A DNA stretch of 41,515 nt from Micromonospora maritima. GTDB lineage: Bacteria; Actinomycetota; Actinomycetes; Mycobacteriales; Micromonosporaceae. This document shows, piece by piece, positions 24,450 to 34,319 of this stretch. Numbering within the stretch: the first letter of the stretch is position 1; each line of letters starts with the position of its first letter. The position numbers were made by a program, and so were the translations under genes. The notes beneath the pieces are model-generated. The model was not told where the DNA came from. It ran no database searches and saw only the letters and a list, made by a program, of their open reading frames with translations. Location: contig NZ_CADEAU010000008.1 of the NCBI RefSeq assembly GCF_902825405.1, forward strand, positions 1-41,515, in the 5' to 3' direction.

Positions 24450-26432
24450 ATGTCTGTGAAGAGATCCGTGCGCGGCGTCGCGCTGGCGGCCTGCGTGGTC
24501 GTCGGGCTGTCGACGCCGGCGACCGCCACGGCGGCCCCGCCACCCCGAGCGGCGTTGCCGCCGGCGGCCGACAGCGCGGCACCCGCCGCGGACTGGCTGC
24601 ACACCGAGGGCAACAAGATCGTCGACGAGGCGGGCAACCAGGTCTGGCTCACCGGGGTCAACTGGTTCGGCTTCAACGCCACCGAGCGGGTCTTCCACGG
24701 CCTGTGGGGCGGCAACCTCGAGACCATCACCCGGCAGATGGCCGAACGCGGCATCAACACCGTTCGGGTCCCGATCTCCACCCAGCTGCTGTTGGAGTGG
24801 AAGGCCGGGCAGACGGTCATGCCCAACGTCAACCTGGCGGCCAACCCGGAACTGGCCGGGATGAACAATCTGCAGATCTTCGACCACTGGCTCGACCTGT
24901 GCGAGAAGTACGGCCTCAAGGTCGTGCTCGACGTGCACAGCGCCGAGGCCGACAACGCCGGCCACGTCTATCCGGTCTGGTACAAGGGCACGGTCACTCC
25001 CGAGCAGTTCTACCAGGGCTGGGAGTGGGTCACCGCGCGGTACGAGGAAAACGACACCATCGTCGCGATGGACATCAAGAACGAGCCGCACGGCCAGCCG
25101 GGCGAGTCCCCCCGGGCGAAGTGGGACGGCAGCACGGACGCCGACAACTGGAAGAACGCCTGCCAGACGGCCGGTCGACGGATCCTCGCGATCAACCCCA
25201 AGGTTCTGATCATGTGCGAGGGGATCGAGGCGTACCCCCGGCCGGGCAAGAGCTGGGACTCGCCGAAGACAAACCCCGACCTGAGCCCGAACTACTACAA
25301 CAACTGGTGGGGCGGCAACCTGCGCGGCGCGAAGGACTTCCCGGTCGACCTCGGCGCCAACCAGGACCAGCTGGTGTACTCCCCGCACGACTACGGACCG
25401 CTTGTCTACGAGCAGCCCTGGTTCCAGGGCGCGTTCGACAAGACCACGCTGACCGACGACGTGTGGCGCCCGAACTGGCTCTACCTGCACGAGGGCAACA
25501 CCGCGCCCCTGCTGATCGGTGAGTGGGGCGGACGCCTCGGCCAGGACGCCCGGCAGGACAAGTGGCTCAAGGCGCTGCGCGACCTGATCGGCGAGTACAA
25601 GCTGCACCACACCTTCTGGTGCCTGAACCCCAATTCGGGCGACACCGGCGGGCTGCTGCTCGACGACTGGAAGACCTGGGACGAGACGAAGTACAACCAG
25701 ATCCTCAAGCCGGTGCTCTGGCAGCACAACGGCAAGTTCGTCAGCCTGGACCACCAGGTCCGCCTGGGCGGCAACACCGCCACCAGCGGCATCAGTCTCA
25801 CCGAACGCTACGCCGGTGGCAGCGAGGACGACACCGTCGCGCCGACCGCTCCGGGCCGGCCCGCCGCCAGCGCGGTCACCGCCAACGCCGCCACCCTGAC
25901 CTGGGCCGCCTCCACCGACAACGTCGGAGTCACGTCGTACGAGGTGTTGCGCGCCGTGGGCACCGCGCCCGCGACGGTGGTCGGCACCGTCTCCGGCACC
26001 AGCTACCGGGCCGGGAACCTCAGCGGCGACACGACGTACACCTTCACCGTGCGGGCCCGCGACGCCGCCGGCAACGTGTCGGCGCTGTCGCCGGCCGCGA
26101 CCGTCACCACCCCGGCCGGCGGTAGCGGTGAGGGCGGGTGTGCCGCGACATACCAGGTGACCAACGCCTGGCAGGGCGGCTTCCAGGGCGAGATCCAGGT
26201 GAAGAACACCGGCACCGCACAGATCAACAGCTGGACGGTGACCTGGACCAACCCGACGGGCACCGCCATCTCCTCGGTCTGGAACGGCAAGCTGAGCACC
26301 ACCGGTGGCAAGAACACGGTCAGCAACGAGCCGTACAACGGCAAGGTGGCCGCGCAGGCCAGCACCAGCTTCGGCTTCACGGGCACCGGTGCCGGGTCCG
26401 CACCGTCCGACCTCAGCTGCGCCGCGTCATGA
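24450..26432 (+). CDS. Secreted endo-beta-1,4-glucanase, GH5 (subfamily 1) with FN3 and CBM2
   Basis: This 660-residue cellulase has a signal peptide (about 1-28) and a GH5 catalytic barrel at about 45-430 (ITGVNW-type strand TGVNWFGFNATERVFHGLW, VLDVHSAEADNAG). The acid/base is E212 in DIKNEPHG and the nucleophile E358 in LIGEWGGRLG; TFWCLNPNSGDTGGLLLDDW is highly typical of the Acidothermus E1-like group. A fibronectin type III domain (about 470-555, DTVAPTAPGRPAASAV) and a C-terminal CBM2 (about 562-660, CAATYQVTNAWQGGFQGEIQ) follow. The ATG has a GAAGGA site. The CelR-type box upstream implies induction by cellobiose. Confidence 0.96.
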   Translation: MSVKRSVRGVALAACVVVGLSTPATATAAPPPRAALPPAADSAAPAADWLHTEGNKIVDEAGNQVWLTGVNWFGFNATERVFHGLWGGNLETITRQMAERGINTVRVPISTQLLLEWKAGQTVMPNVNLAANPELAGMNNLQIFDHWLDLCEKYGLKVVLDVHSAEADNAGHVYPVWYKGTVTPEQFYQGWEWVTARYEENDTIVAMDIKNEPHGQPGESPRAKWDGSTDADNWKNACQTAGRRILAINPKVLIMCEGIEAYPRPGKSWDSPKTNPDLSPNYYNNWWGGNLRGAKDFPVDLGANQDQLVYSPHDYGPLVYEQPWFQGAFDKTTLTDDVWRPNWLYLHEGNTAPLLIGEWGGRLGQDARQDKWLKALRDLIGEYKLHHTFWCLNPNSGDTGGLLLDDWKTWDETKYNQILKPVLWQHNGKFVSLDHQVRLGGNTATSGISLTERYAGGSEDDTVAPTAPGRPAASAVTANAATLTWAASTDNVGVTSYEVLRAVGTAPATVVGTVSGTSYRAGNLSGDTTYTFTVRARDAAGNVSALSPAATVTTPAGGSGEGGCAATYQVTNAWQGGFQGEIQVKNTGTAQINSWTVTWTNPTGTAISSVWNGKLSTTGGKNTVSNEPYNGKVAAQASTSFGFTGTGAGSAPSDLSCAAS

Positions 26433-26469
26433 CCGGCCCGCTGCGGCGCGACGGCGCGGCGGCGCGCAC

Positions 26470-26496
26470 GCGGCAGGCCGTCCCTGCGCCTGCCGC
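26470..26496 (+). terminator. Terminator after the GH5 gene
   Basis: GCGGCAGGC / GCCTGCCGC form a perfect 9-bp stem with a 9-nt loop, 38 nt past the stop. Confidence 0.65.
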
Positions 26497-26958
26497 CGGC
26501 GTCGACAGCTCACAGTTGACCGCGGAGACCACCGGCCAGAACGTCGTCGGACCGACTCGCGCGGGAGTGGACCCACTGGCCAGACGCCACCGCGGCTTCC
26601 GGGTCCACCGATTCCGGTGACTCATCGCCACGGATCAGGACACTCACCTTCACGAAGGACGAGCTGTCTCTGATGCGGGGTCGGCAGAGACATGCCGACC
26701 CGATCAGGACGCGGCCCGGCGGGACCCCACCCCGTCGGGCCGCATCCTTCCCCGCTCCGTGCGCAAGATGCTCACCGCACATCTCATTCAGCTGTTCAGG
26801 TACGCGGGTTGGCTGCGTAGACTCTGCTCCACCCTTCCCGACCAGCGGCGAAGGCTGCTCCGGTACGCCTCCACCGGAGCGCCAGTGCTGACCCGCGCCG
26901 CTCGGATCGGTCAAGGCCCGTGGGTGGGCACCCACGGGCAGGCGGAAAGGTGGGTGCC
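26497..26958. promoter_or_regulatory. Intergenic region with second hairpin and promoter of the third LacI gene
   Basis: No gene is seen in 26433-26958. A -10 hexamer TAGACT lies at 26818-26823 with a weak -35 (TTCAGG, 26795-26800) 17 nt upstream, giving a leader of about 130 nt for the regulator at 26959. Confidence 0.5.
26711..26743 (+). terminator. Long GC hairpin upstream of the third LacI gene
   Basis: A 13-bp stem (26711-26723 with 26731-26743) with a single G-T pair and a 7-nt loop. It may be a second barrier to read-through from the cellulase gene. Confidence 0.7.
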
Positions 26959-27960
26959 GTGCGCGGTCCAGCGATGACGGACGTGGCTCGCCTCGCCGGC
27001 GTCTCCCACATGACGGTCTCCCGCGTCCTCAACGGGCACCCCACCGTCCGCGAACAGACTCGCCTGCGGGTTCAGGCGGCCATCGCGCAACTCGGCTACC
27101 GACCCAATCGGGCAGCCCGAGCGCTGGTCACCGGCCGGTCGCAGATGATCGGAGTGATCGCGCAGAGCACCAGCCTCTACGGTCCGGCATCCCTGCTCAC
27201 CGAGGTCGAACGGATCGCGGCGCAGGACGGGCTGGCCGTCAGTGTCAGCTGCGTGCCGCGCCCCGACCAGCACTCCATCTCCGAAGCGGTCGACCGGCTT
27301 CTCGCGCACCGGGTCGCCGGCATCATCGTCATCGCCCCGATCGAGGTGGCCGACGCGGCCCGGTACCGCCTTCCCCCGGACGTTCCCCTCGTCACCATCG
27401 ACGGCGACATCCAGCGATCGACGGCCGTGGTCACGATCGACCAGGTGAGCGCTGCCCGCGAGGCCACCCAACACCTGCTCGACGCGGGACATCGCACCGT
27501 CTGGCACGTCGCCGGACCACCGGACCGGTTCGGCAGCGCTGCCCGTCAGAAAGGATGGCAGGAGGCACTCGTCGCGGCGGGGGCCGATGTGCCGCCACCG
27601 CTGCCGGCCGGCTGGTCCGCGGCGTCCGGATACGAGTGCGCGGAACTGTTGGCCCGGATGCCCGAAGCGACCGCGATCTTCGCCGCCAACGATCATGTCG
27701 CTCTCGGCGTACTACGCGCGCTTCAGGAACACGGCAGGCGAGTCCCGGAGGACGTCAGCGTCATCGGCTTCGACGACGTGCCGGAGGCCGCGTACTTCAT
27801 GCCACCACTGACCACGGTGCGACCACACTTCGACGCGGTCGCGCGAGCCAGTTTCGAGCTCTTGGGCGCGCAGCCCGGATCCGGGGACGGCGGCGTGCGG
27901 CAGCGCACCGTCGTGCCCACCCTCATCAGCCGGGCCAGTGTCGCGGCACCGCCGAGCTAG
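26959..27960 (+). CDS. LacI-family transcriptional regulator, paralogue of the arabinose-locus one
   Basis: This 333-residue repressor has the helix-turn-helix MTDVARLAGVSHMTVSRVLN, the hinge ARALVTGRS and the ligand domain (VAGIIVIAPIEVAD, VTIDQVSAAREATQHLLD, ATAIFAANDHVALGVLRALQ, VSVIGFDDVPEAAYFMPPLT). The GTG at 26959 is chosen because GGCGGAAAGG ends 8 nt before it. The recognition helix is almost the same as that of the regulator at 13462 and the ligand domain is similar, including the YGPA segment, so the two arose by duplication. No target is evident nearby: the cellulase lies upstream and broken signalling genes downstream. Confidence 0.93.
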   Translation: MRGPAMTDVARLAGVSHMTVSRVLNGHPTVREQTRLRVQAAIAQLGYRPNRAARALVTGRSQMIGVIAQSTSLYGPASLLTEVERIAAQDGLAVSVSCVPRPDQHSISEAVDRLLAHRVAGIIVIAPIEVADAARYRLPPDVPLVTIDGDIQRSTAVVTIDQVSAAREATQHLLDAGHRTVWHVAGPPDRFGSAARQKGWQEALVAAGADVPPPLPAGWSAASGYECAELLARMPEATAIFAANDHVALGVLRALQEHGRRVPEDVSVIGFDDVPEAAYFMPPLTTVRPHFDAVARASFELLGAQPGSGDGGVRQRTVVPTLISRASVAAPPS

Positions 27961-28159
27961 CGGCCGACGCGGTAGGCGGGCCGGCGCCCCTATCGGGTCA
28001 TGAGCTCACGCCGCCCTGCCGGCGGATCAGGAGGCGCCGAGCTACGCCGGATCCTGCATCGTCACTACGCCGGTCGCGGCGCCCAGTTTGGCGCTCGCAC
28101 CCCGACGGAGCATCTTCGTCCACATGGCGGAAGACCACGCCACACACGCGTTGCGAACC

Positions 28160-28192
28160 AGGCCGTGACCGGCGTTCGCCTGGTCACGGCCT
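28160..28192 (+). terminator. Hairpin downstream of the third LacI gene
   Basis: AGGCCGTGACC / GGTCACGGCCT form a perfect 11-bp stem with an 11-nt loop, 200 nt past the stop of the LacI gene. Confidence 0.6.
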
Positions 28193-28224
28193 TGACGGGT
28201 CGCGAACGGAAAGCGTCTGAGCCG

Positions 28225-28374
28225 TGCCGTCAACCCCTCGCGAAGGTCGTGATCTGGCACTCCTGCTCGAATTCCTCTTGTCTCTGCTCCGGAGGGACCA
28301 CCACGTTCGGTCGCCCCACCCACCTCATCACTGTCTACGGCGTGGGCTACAAGATGTCCGATGCGACGCGCTGA
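28225..28374 (+). pseudogene. Remnant of an OmpR-type response regulator (C-terminal tail only)
   Basis: One frame reads LLLEFLLSLLRRDHHV, like the EFxLLxxLxR start of the winged-helix effector domain. After a +1 shift a second frame reads FGRPTHLITVYGVGYKM and ends at 28374, like the closing RxxTVRGVGYRL hairpin. The receiver domain and the recognition helix are missing, so the gene is dead. Its stop overlaps the ATG of the kinase fragment at 28361, the normal layout of a two-component operon. Confidence 0.55.
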
Positions 28375-29040
28375 GGTTCCGCTGCGCCACAGCCTGCTCG
28401 TGCGGCTGCTGGCCATCTCGCTGACCGTGGCCGTCTCCGCGATCGTGGCCACCGCGTGGCTCACCTTCCGCACCACCACCCAGGTCATCGAGCGTGAGCA
28501 GGGCCAGTCGCTCGCCAACCACGCACAGATCTACGACTCCCTGATCGGCTACGCCGCGACCCACACCAGCTGGGCCGGTGCCGGTTCACTGGTGGCCGAC
28601 CTGGCCAGGCAGACCGGACGGCGGATCACCCTCACCACCCCCGACCGGACGGTGCTGGCCGACTCCGCGCCCGGGCCGGCACTGAGCGACACCACACCGT
28701 CGGCGACGATCGACCCACTGCGGCTGGAAGGCTCACTGAGCGGTCGCCCGCACGGCAGCATCGACCCCAGGGTCATCGGGCCGTACGAGCTGTCGGACAA
28801 GGAGGCGACGGTCCTGCTCGAAGCCGCGGAGAAGACGGCGAACTGCCTTCGTGGGAACGGCATGGCGGCGCAGATCTCCGTGCACGCCTCCGGTCGCCCG
28901 CACGTCGAGGGACCCGGCGCCGAGCCGTTCCTCGCCGAGTGCACCGAACCCTACCTGCGCTCGGCTATGCCCGGTGAGCAGCGATCGTTGACCGAACTGG
29001 CCACCGCCACCAACACGTGCCTCGGCCGACCCCAGACAGC
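28361..29040 (+). pseudogene. Truncated sensor histidine kinase (sensor half only)
   Basis: The frame opens MRRAEVPLRHSLLVRLLAIS, a membrane span (about 11-35) and an extracytoplasmic sensor region (QVIEREQGQSLANHAQIYDS, RRITLTTPDRTVLADSA). Then coding character fades near 29040, before any second span, HAMP, dimerisation His box or ATP-binding domain. The frame stays open to 29320, but that part is antisense to the LysR gene and meaningless. A complete kinase of this type is about 450-500 residues. Loss of the catalytic half, together with the broken regulator upstream, indicates a decayed two-component system. Confidence 0.65.
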
Positions 29041-29118
29041 CATCGGCGTAGCGGGTGCCGGCAGCGGAGAGGATCGACACCGCGCGGCCGCTCTCAGTCG
29101 GGCCGGCGCCGGCCTGGG

Positions 29119-30006
29119 TCACTCACCTGCCCTCAGCGCCTTGAGCACGGCCGCCACCTCCGGGCGTGACGCGGCCGGTCGCCGGACCGCAGCCGTGATG
29201 CGCCGGGTCAGCGGCGGGTTCAGCGGCCGGGTCACCACCCGGTACCGCGGGTCGACCGCCAGCCGCGGCAGCATGGTGATCGAGCGGCCGTTCTCCACGT
29301 GCTGGAGCGCCAGCATGTAGTTGTTGAACCGACAGATCACCACGGGCTCGAACCCGGCCTCCCGGCACAGCCGGGTGGACAGCTCGGACATGTACGAGCC
29401 GGCGACGTCGAACGTCCAGCGCTGCTGCGCGCACGCCTCCAGGGCGACCGACTCGGCGCTGGTCAGCGAGTGCCCAGGAGGTAGCACAAGCACGACCGGG
29501 TCGGTGGCGAGCGGCACCAGGTCGATCTCCGGGGAGAGCTCGGCGCCGGCGAAGTCGGCCGTCGTGACGATCAGATCGACGTCGCCCCGACGCAGCGCCG
29601 GCATGCTCTCGTGCGGCTCCAGTTCCAGCAACACCACGTGCACGTCCGGGTGCCGGGCCGCGAGACGGGCCAGCGCCGGTTCGGCGAGGGCTTGCACGGC
29701 ACTCTGGAACGCGGCCACGGTAACCGTGCCGGCCGGGTCGTCGGCGAGACGGCGCAGCTCCGCCTCGGCCGCGTCCATGGCCGCGAGGATCTCCCGAGCC
29801 CGACCGGCGAGCAACATTCCGGCCGCGGTGAGCCGCACCCGCCGCCCGGTGCGCTCCAGCAGCGCGGTCCGGGTCTCCCGTTCCAGCGTGGTCAGCTGCT
29901 GCGACACCGCCGACGGGCTCAGGTTTGCGCGCTGCGCGACGGTCCGGACGGTGCCGTACGCCGCCAGGTCGGCGAGCAGCCGCAGTCGCCACGGATTCAG
30001 CGTCAC
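29119..30006 (-). CDS. dgdR: LysR-family regulator of the dialkylglycine decarboxylase gene
   Basis: This 295-residue LysR protein has an N-terminal winged helix-turn-helix (LRLLADLAAYGTVRTVAQRA, then NLSPSAVSQQLTTLERE) and a type 2 periplasmic-binding effector domain (GTVTVAAFQSAVQALAEPAL, MPALRRGDVDLIVTTADFAG, VENGRSITMLPRLAVDP). GTG 30006 is the best start; a TTG at 30042 is possible. It diverges from dgdA with only 85 nt between the starts, the standard layout of a LysR regulator and its target. The same dgdR/dgdA pairing is known in Burkholderia cepacia. The symbol rests on that context. Confidence 0.85.
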   Translation of the reverse strand: MTLNPWRLRLLADLAAYGTVRTVAQRANLSPSAVSQQLTTLERETRTALLERTGRRVRLTAAGMLLAGRAREILAAMDAAEAELRRLADDPAGTVTVAAFQSAVQALAEPALARLAARHPDVHVVLLELEPHESMPALRRGDVDLIVTTADFAGAELSPEIDLVPLATDPVVLVLPPGHSLTSAESVALEACAQQRWTFDVAGSYMSELSTRLCREAGFEPVVICRFNNYMLALQHVENGRSITMLPRLAVDPRYRVVTRPLNPPLTRRITAAVRRPAASRPEVAAVLKALRAGE

Positions 30007-30055
30007 GGCCCCCGACTGTACGGCTCTGCTTAACAGCGACAACGGAAATGTGCGA

Positions 30056-31405
<1,350 letters not shown>

Positions 31406-31500
31406 GAATCGGAGCTGCCAGCAGGCCCGGCATCGAAGCCGGCAACGACCACGGCCGCCCGATCGGCACGACCGAAGCCGCCCGGATCGCCGCCGTTCCG

Positions 31501-32487
31501 TCACGGCCGGGTGTGGCGTGGCGTCGCACCGGTGCCGGCCGGCTCCGCGGTGAGTGCCGGTCCGGTCTTTCGGGTACGCCACCAGATGATCGCGGTGATG
31601 ACGACGACCGCAACGGTGGGGACGAGCTGGTACGGCGTGCCGACTCCGGCTGAGCGGTCCTGCAGTGCGGTGCCGAGGTCCACCCGCAGCGACGCGGCCA
31701 GGACGAGGCTGAACGTGTTGAGGACCGCGTGCAGCATGACGGGGATCTCGAGCCCGCCGGTGCGCCAGGTGATGATGGCCAGTCCGGTCCAGAGCACGAA
31801 GTACCAGACGATGATGTACGGATCCGTCGCGCCGTGTGCGGCCGTGAACAGTGCGCTGGAGAGCAGGACGCCGGCGATCAGTCCCGCCCGTGGGCTGCGG
31901 GTCCAGCTTCCGATCACGCGGAAGATCAGGCCACGCACGCCGTATTCCTCGCCCGCCGACTGGAGCGGGGTGAGGAGGATGGTGGCGAGGAAGATGGCGA
32001 CGAGGTCGGTCTGCGACCAGGGGGACTCCTCGACGGGCGTGAGGGATCCGAGGGCGTTGACCACCAGCCAGGCGGGACCGAAGATGAGCAGCGACTTGCC
32101 GAGCAGGTCGAAGCGGAACCGCGACGTCACGGAGTGCAGGGACGCGCCGGGCACCCCGTAGAGCCACCGCTGGATGAGCATGCTCCAGGGAATGAGCAGG
32201 CCGAGGGCGAACATCGAACCGGCGTGGTAGAGCGGCGTGTAGTCGGTGCCGCCCAGGATCGGCGGGGTGTTGCCCATCCGGACGTCGATCGGCGCAAGCG
32301 CTCTGCCGATGACCGTCGGAAAGACGACGAGCCCTGCCAGCAGGAGGATGATGGCGAGAACGCCGCGACCGATCCGGCGTTTCTCTCCGGCGAGTACCCG
32401 GTGGTACTCGACTGCGGTGGGGACTGACGGCCCGTTGCGGGGCGCGGCCGGAGTGAGCAGCGAGTTCGGCCTGGTCATGGTGGTCAT
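31501..32487 (-). CDS. CPBP-family intramembrane metalloprotease (CAAX/bacteriocin-processing type)
   Basis: This 328-residue polytopic protein has about eight hydrophobic segments. The three Abi/CPBP motifs are visible: the EExxxR box (SAGEEYGVRGLIFRV), the second motif ending FTAAHG, and the late HxxxN (MLHAVLNTFS). Such proteases cut within membranes and are linked to CAAX processing, bacteriocin self-immunity or signalling. The ATG at 32487 has a perfect GGAGGAAAC site. It lies 20 nt after the upstream membrane-protein gene, so it is probably in the same operon under the TetR repressor at 33256. Confidence 0.9.
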   Translation of the reverse strand: MTTMTRPNSLLTPAAPRNGPSVPTAVEYHRVLAGEKRRIGRGVLAIILLLAGLVVFPTVIGRALAPIDVRMGNTPPILGGTDYTPLYHAGSMFALGLLIPWSMLIQRWLYGVPGASLHSVTSRFRFDLLGKSLLIFGPAWLVVNALGSLTPVEESPWSQTDLVAIFLATILLTPLQSAGEEYGVRGLIFRVIGSWTRSPRAGLIAGVLLSSALFTAAHGATDPYIIVWYFVLWTGLAIITWRTGGLEIPVMLHAVLNTFSLVLAASLRVDLGTALQDRSAGVGTPYQLVPTVAVVVITAIIWWRTRKTGPALTAEPAGTGATPRHTRP

Positions 32488-32507
32488 GTTTCCTCCGGTG
32501 GATGTGG

Positions 32508-33197
32508 TTACTTCCCGACCTGGTCGAGCACGCTGTGACGCACGCGGAGCGCCCGCTCGGTGCTGGCCAGGATGGCCCCGACGGCGAGGGCGAAGTTGAG
32601 CCAGATCGGTAGGTGCAGGGGCGATTCGAAGGTTCCGACGCGTTCGGCGATCGGAGGGATCCGGGAGATCGGTTCGGCGAGTTGCAGCAGGTTCAGGCCC
32701 ACGCCGGCGAGGAGGACCAGCACCGACAGGAAGCTGACCGAGCGGCTCAGCGTCGGGTGTTCGCGTTCGAGGCGGGCGCGGCGTCCTTCGGCGGACTTCG
32801 GATCCGGAACGAGCCGGTGCTCCGCGCCGGACGTGGTGACGTAGTGGCAGCGCTTGAGCCCGAACGCACTGATCGCCACGTCGATTCTGCCGCCCTCCAC
32901 GGGGAAGGCCGCCGGGAGCTTGGACTCGGCGTGGTGTCTGCCGTCCAGATACAGGTGCGCTCTCGCCTTGCCGCCGTCCGGATCGGTCCGGCGCGGGATG
33001 TCGACGGCATACACCGTCTGCCGACCATCCCCGGCGGGCAGCGGCAGGTAGAACAGAGCCCGGAAGGGCAACTGCCACCAGCGCAGGCGGGTCAACGCCC
33101 GCCCGTCTCCGCTCGTGATGCGCTTGGCTGCCCGCCGTTGCCGCCACTCCTCGATCACCTTTTCTCCCTCGCCGTCGACCGCCGTTTCCGCTAACAC
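32508..33197 (-). CDS. Membrane protein of unknown function in a TetR-controlled operon
   Basis: This 229-residue protein has a polar N-terminal domain of about 145 residues rich in beta patterns (QTVYAVDIPRR, ARAHLYLDGRHHAESKLP, VEGGRIDVAISAFGLKRCHY). Two membrane spans follow near the C-terminus (VSFLSVLVLLAGVGLNLLQL and IWLNFALAVGAILAS). I do not recognise a family. The GTG start at 33197 lies just left of the operator shared with the divergent TetR gene, and the CPBP protease gene follows after 20 nt. Confidence 0.75.
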   Translation of the reverse strand: MLAETAVDGEGEKVIEEWRQRRAAKRITSGDGRALTRLRWWQLPFRALFYLPLPAGDGRQTVYAVDIPRRTDPDGGKARAHLYLDGRHHAESKLPAAFPVEGGRIDVAISAFGLKRCHYVTTSGAEHRLVPDPKSAEGRRARLEREHPTLSRSVSFLSVLVLLAGVGLNLLQLAEPISRIPPIAERVGTFESPLHLPIWLNFALAVGAILASTERALRVRHSVLDQVGK

Positions 33198-33242
33198 GCT
33201 GTACTAGTAGCCACGCTAGCACGATGTGCTAGTACGCTGTAC
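33191..33242. promoter_or_regulatory. TetR operator region: inverted and direct repeats between divergent genes
   Basis: A perfect inverted repeat CTAGCAC-gat-GTGCTAG (33216-33232) lies between two direct copies of CTARYACGCTGTAC (33191-33204 and 33229-33242, 12 of 14 identical). The block is unusually AT-rich for the window. It covers both starts and is the obvious binding site of the TetR protein. Confidence 0.75.
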
Positions 33243-33255
33243 GAGGAGGTGGCCG

Positions 33256-33864
33256 ATGACACGGGACGACGGCAGTGGCGGCTCGCGGGAACGGATCCTC
33301 GCCGCTGCGGCGGCGATGATCGCGGAGGACTTGACCGCGCGGTTGAGCGTGCGCGCGGTCGCGGCGCGGGCCGGGGTGAGCACAGGCTCGCTCAGGTTCC
33401 ACTTTCCGACCCAGCGCGCGTTGCAGGACGCCGTGCTCGCCAGGATCTCCGACTGGATGTTCCCGGACGACCCGATCCACGACCGGTCGCTACCGGCCCG
33501 GGATCGACTGGTCACCTGTCTGCGGCAGGTGCTCGCCCCCGCCGGCGTCGGGGAGCAGGCGCGCACGGCGTGGGGCGCGGCGTACCACACATTCATCGCG
33601 CCCGAACCGACCGAGGAGGTACGCGCGGCGTATCGCGCCGTGGAGCGGCAAGGGTGGCGCCGGGTCGAGTACTGGCTGACGGTTCTCGCCGAGGAAGGCG
33701 CCCTCCCCAGGGAGGACCACGCGCGCCGAGTGAGATTCCTGCTCACCGTCCTGCAGGGGCTCTCCATCGAACGAGCCCTGCCCGCCGATGACTCGATCCT
33801 GAGATCCGAGACCGAAACCCTCTACCTGGCCGTCGACTGCGTCCTCGACGATCCGGCCGCTTAG
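33256..33864 (+). CDS. TetR-family transcriptional regulator
   Basis: The 202-residue repressor has the TetR helix-turn-helix (SRERILAAAAAMIAED, then SVRAVAARAGVSTGSLRFHF) and an all-helical ligand domain with the C-terminal pattern of the TetR_C_6-like group (RVRFLLTVLQGLSIERALP). The ATG at 33256 is preceded by GAGGAGG. It diverges from the membrane protein/CPBP protease operon across a 58-nt region full of repeats and probably controls both directions. The inducer is unknown. Confidence 0.93.
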   Translation: MTRDDGSGGSRERILAAAAAMIAEDLTARLSVRAVAARAGVSTGSLRFHFPTQRALQDAVLARISDWMFPDDPIHDRSLPARDRLVTCLRQVLAPAGVGEQARTAWGAAYHTFIAPEPTEEVRAAYRAVERQGWRRVEYWLTVLAEEGALPREDHARRVRFLLTVLQGLSIERALPADDSILRSETETLYLAVDCVLDDPAA

Positions 33865-33934
33865 GGAGGCTGTCCCCGGTCGCACTCCGGCGCGGCGACG
33901 CCACAGAGGCAACGCGGGCCCGGCGCGACGAGGC

Positions 33935-34255
33935 TCAGCGGTCGCCCGACACCTGGTCGGGTCGCCGGTCGCGGCTGGCGAAGCGTTGCAGGATCCGGAC
34001 GTACAACATGCCCATACATCCGCTGAGTGTGGCGATGATGATCGCCTTGGTGACGGGCCCGTCAGCGACGATGTCCGCCACCACGAACAGCGACACCATG
34101 AACGCGACGACGCCGAGCGCGGCGTAGACCCTGTCCTGCGCGTTCTCCCAGCGTCGCATCGTGCGGCTGCCCTGCCGGCCGAGGCTGCGCGTGTCGATGA
34201 ACAGGGCGATCAACAGAACGGGGACCACCTGCAGCGCGCCTTCGTAGAGGACCAT
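33935..34255 (-). CDS. Small membrane protein, unknown
   Basis: This 106-residue protein has three predicted membrane spans (about 5-22, 43-62 and 68-90) and basic cytoplasmic ends. The ATG has a GGAAAGG site. It follows the DUF3159 gene on the same strand after 64 nt and may form an operon with it. No family was recognised. Confidence 0.7.
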   Translation of the reverse strand: MVLYEGALQVVPVLLIALFIDTRSLGRQGSRTMRRWENAQDRVYAALGVVAFMVSLFVVADIVADGPVTKAIIIATLSGCMGMLYVRILQRFASRDRRPDQVSGDR

Positions 34256-34319
34256 GCTCGTGCCTTTCCGGTGCGTTCGTCGTGATGCGGGGGGACGGGT
34301 CGTCGGCCTCGCGCCCCGG

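Noticed and set aside
22938-25754. A leftward open frame of 938 codons across the AA10 and GH5 genes
   Set aside because: Shadow frame of two well-identified secreted enzymes.
29041-29320. Continuation of the kinase fragment past 29040
   Set aside because: It is opposite the LysR coding sequence and loses any kinase pattern (no HAMP, His box or ATPase), so only the sensor half is real.
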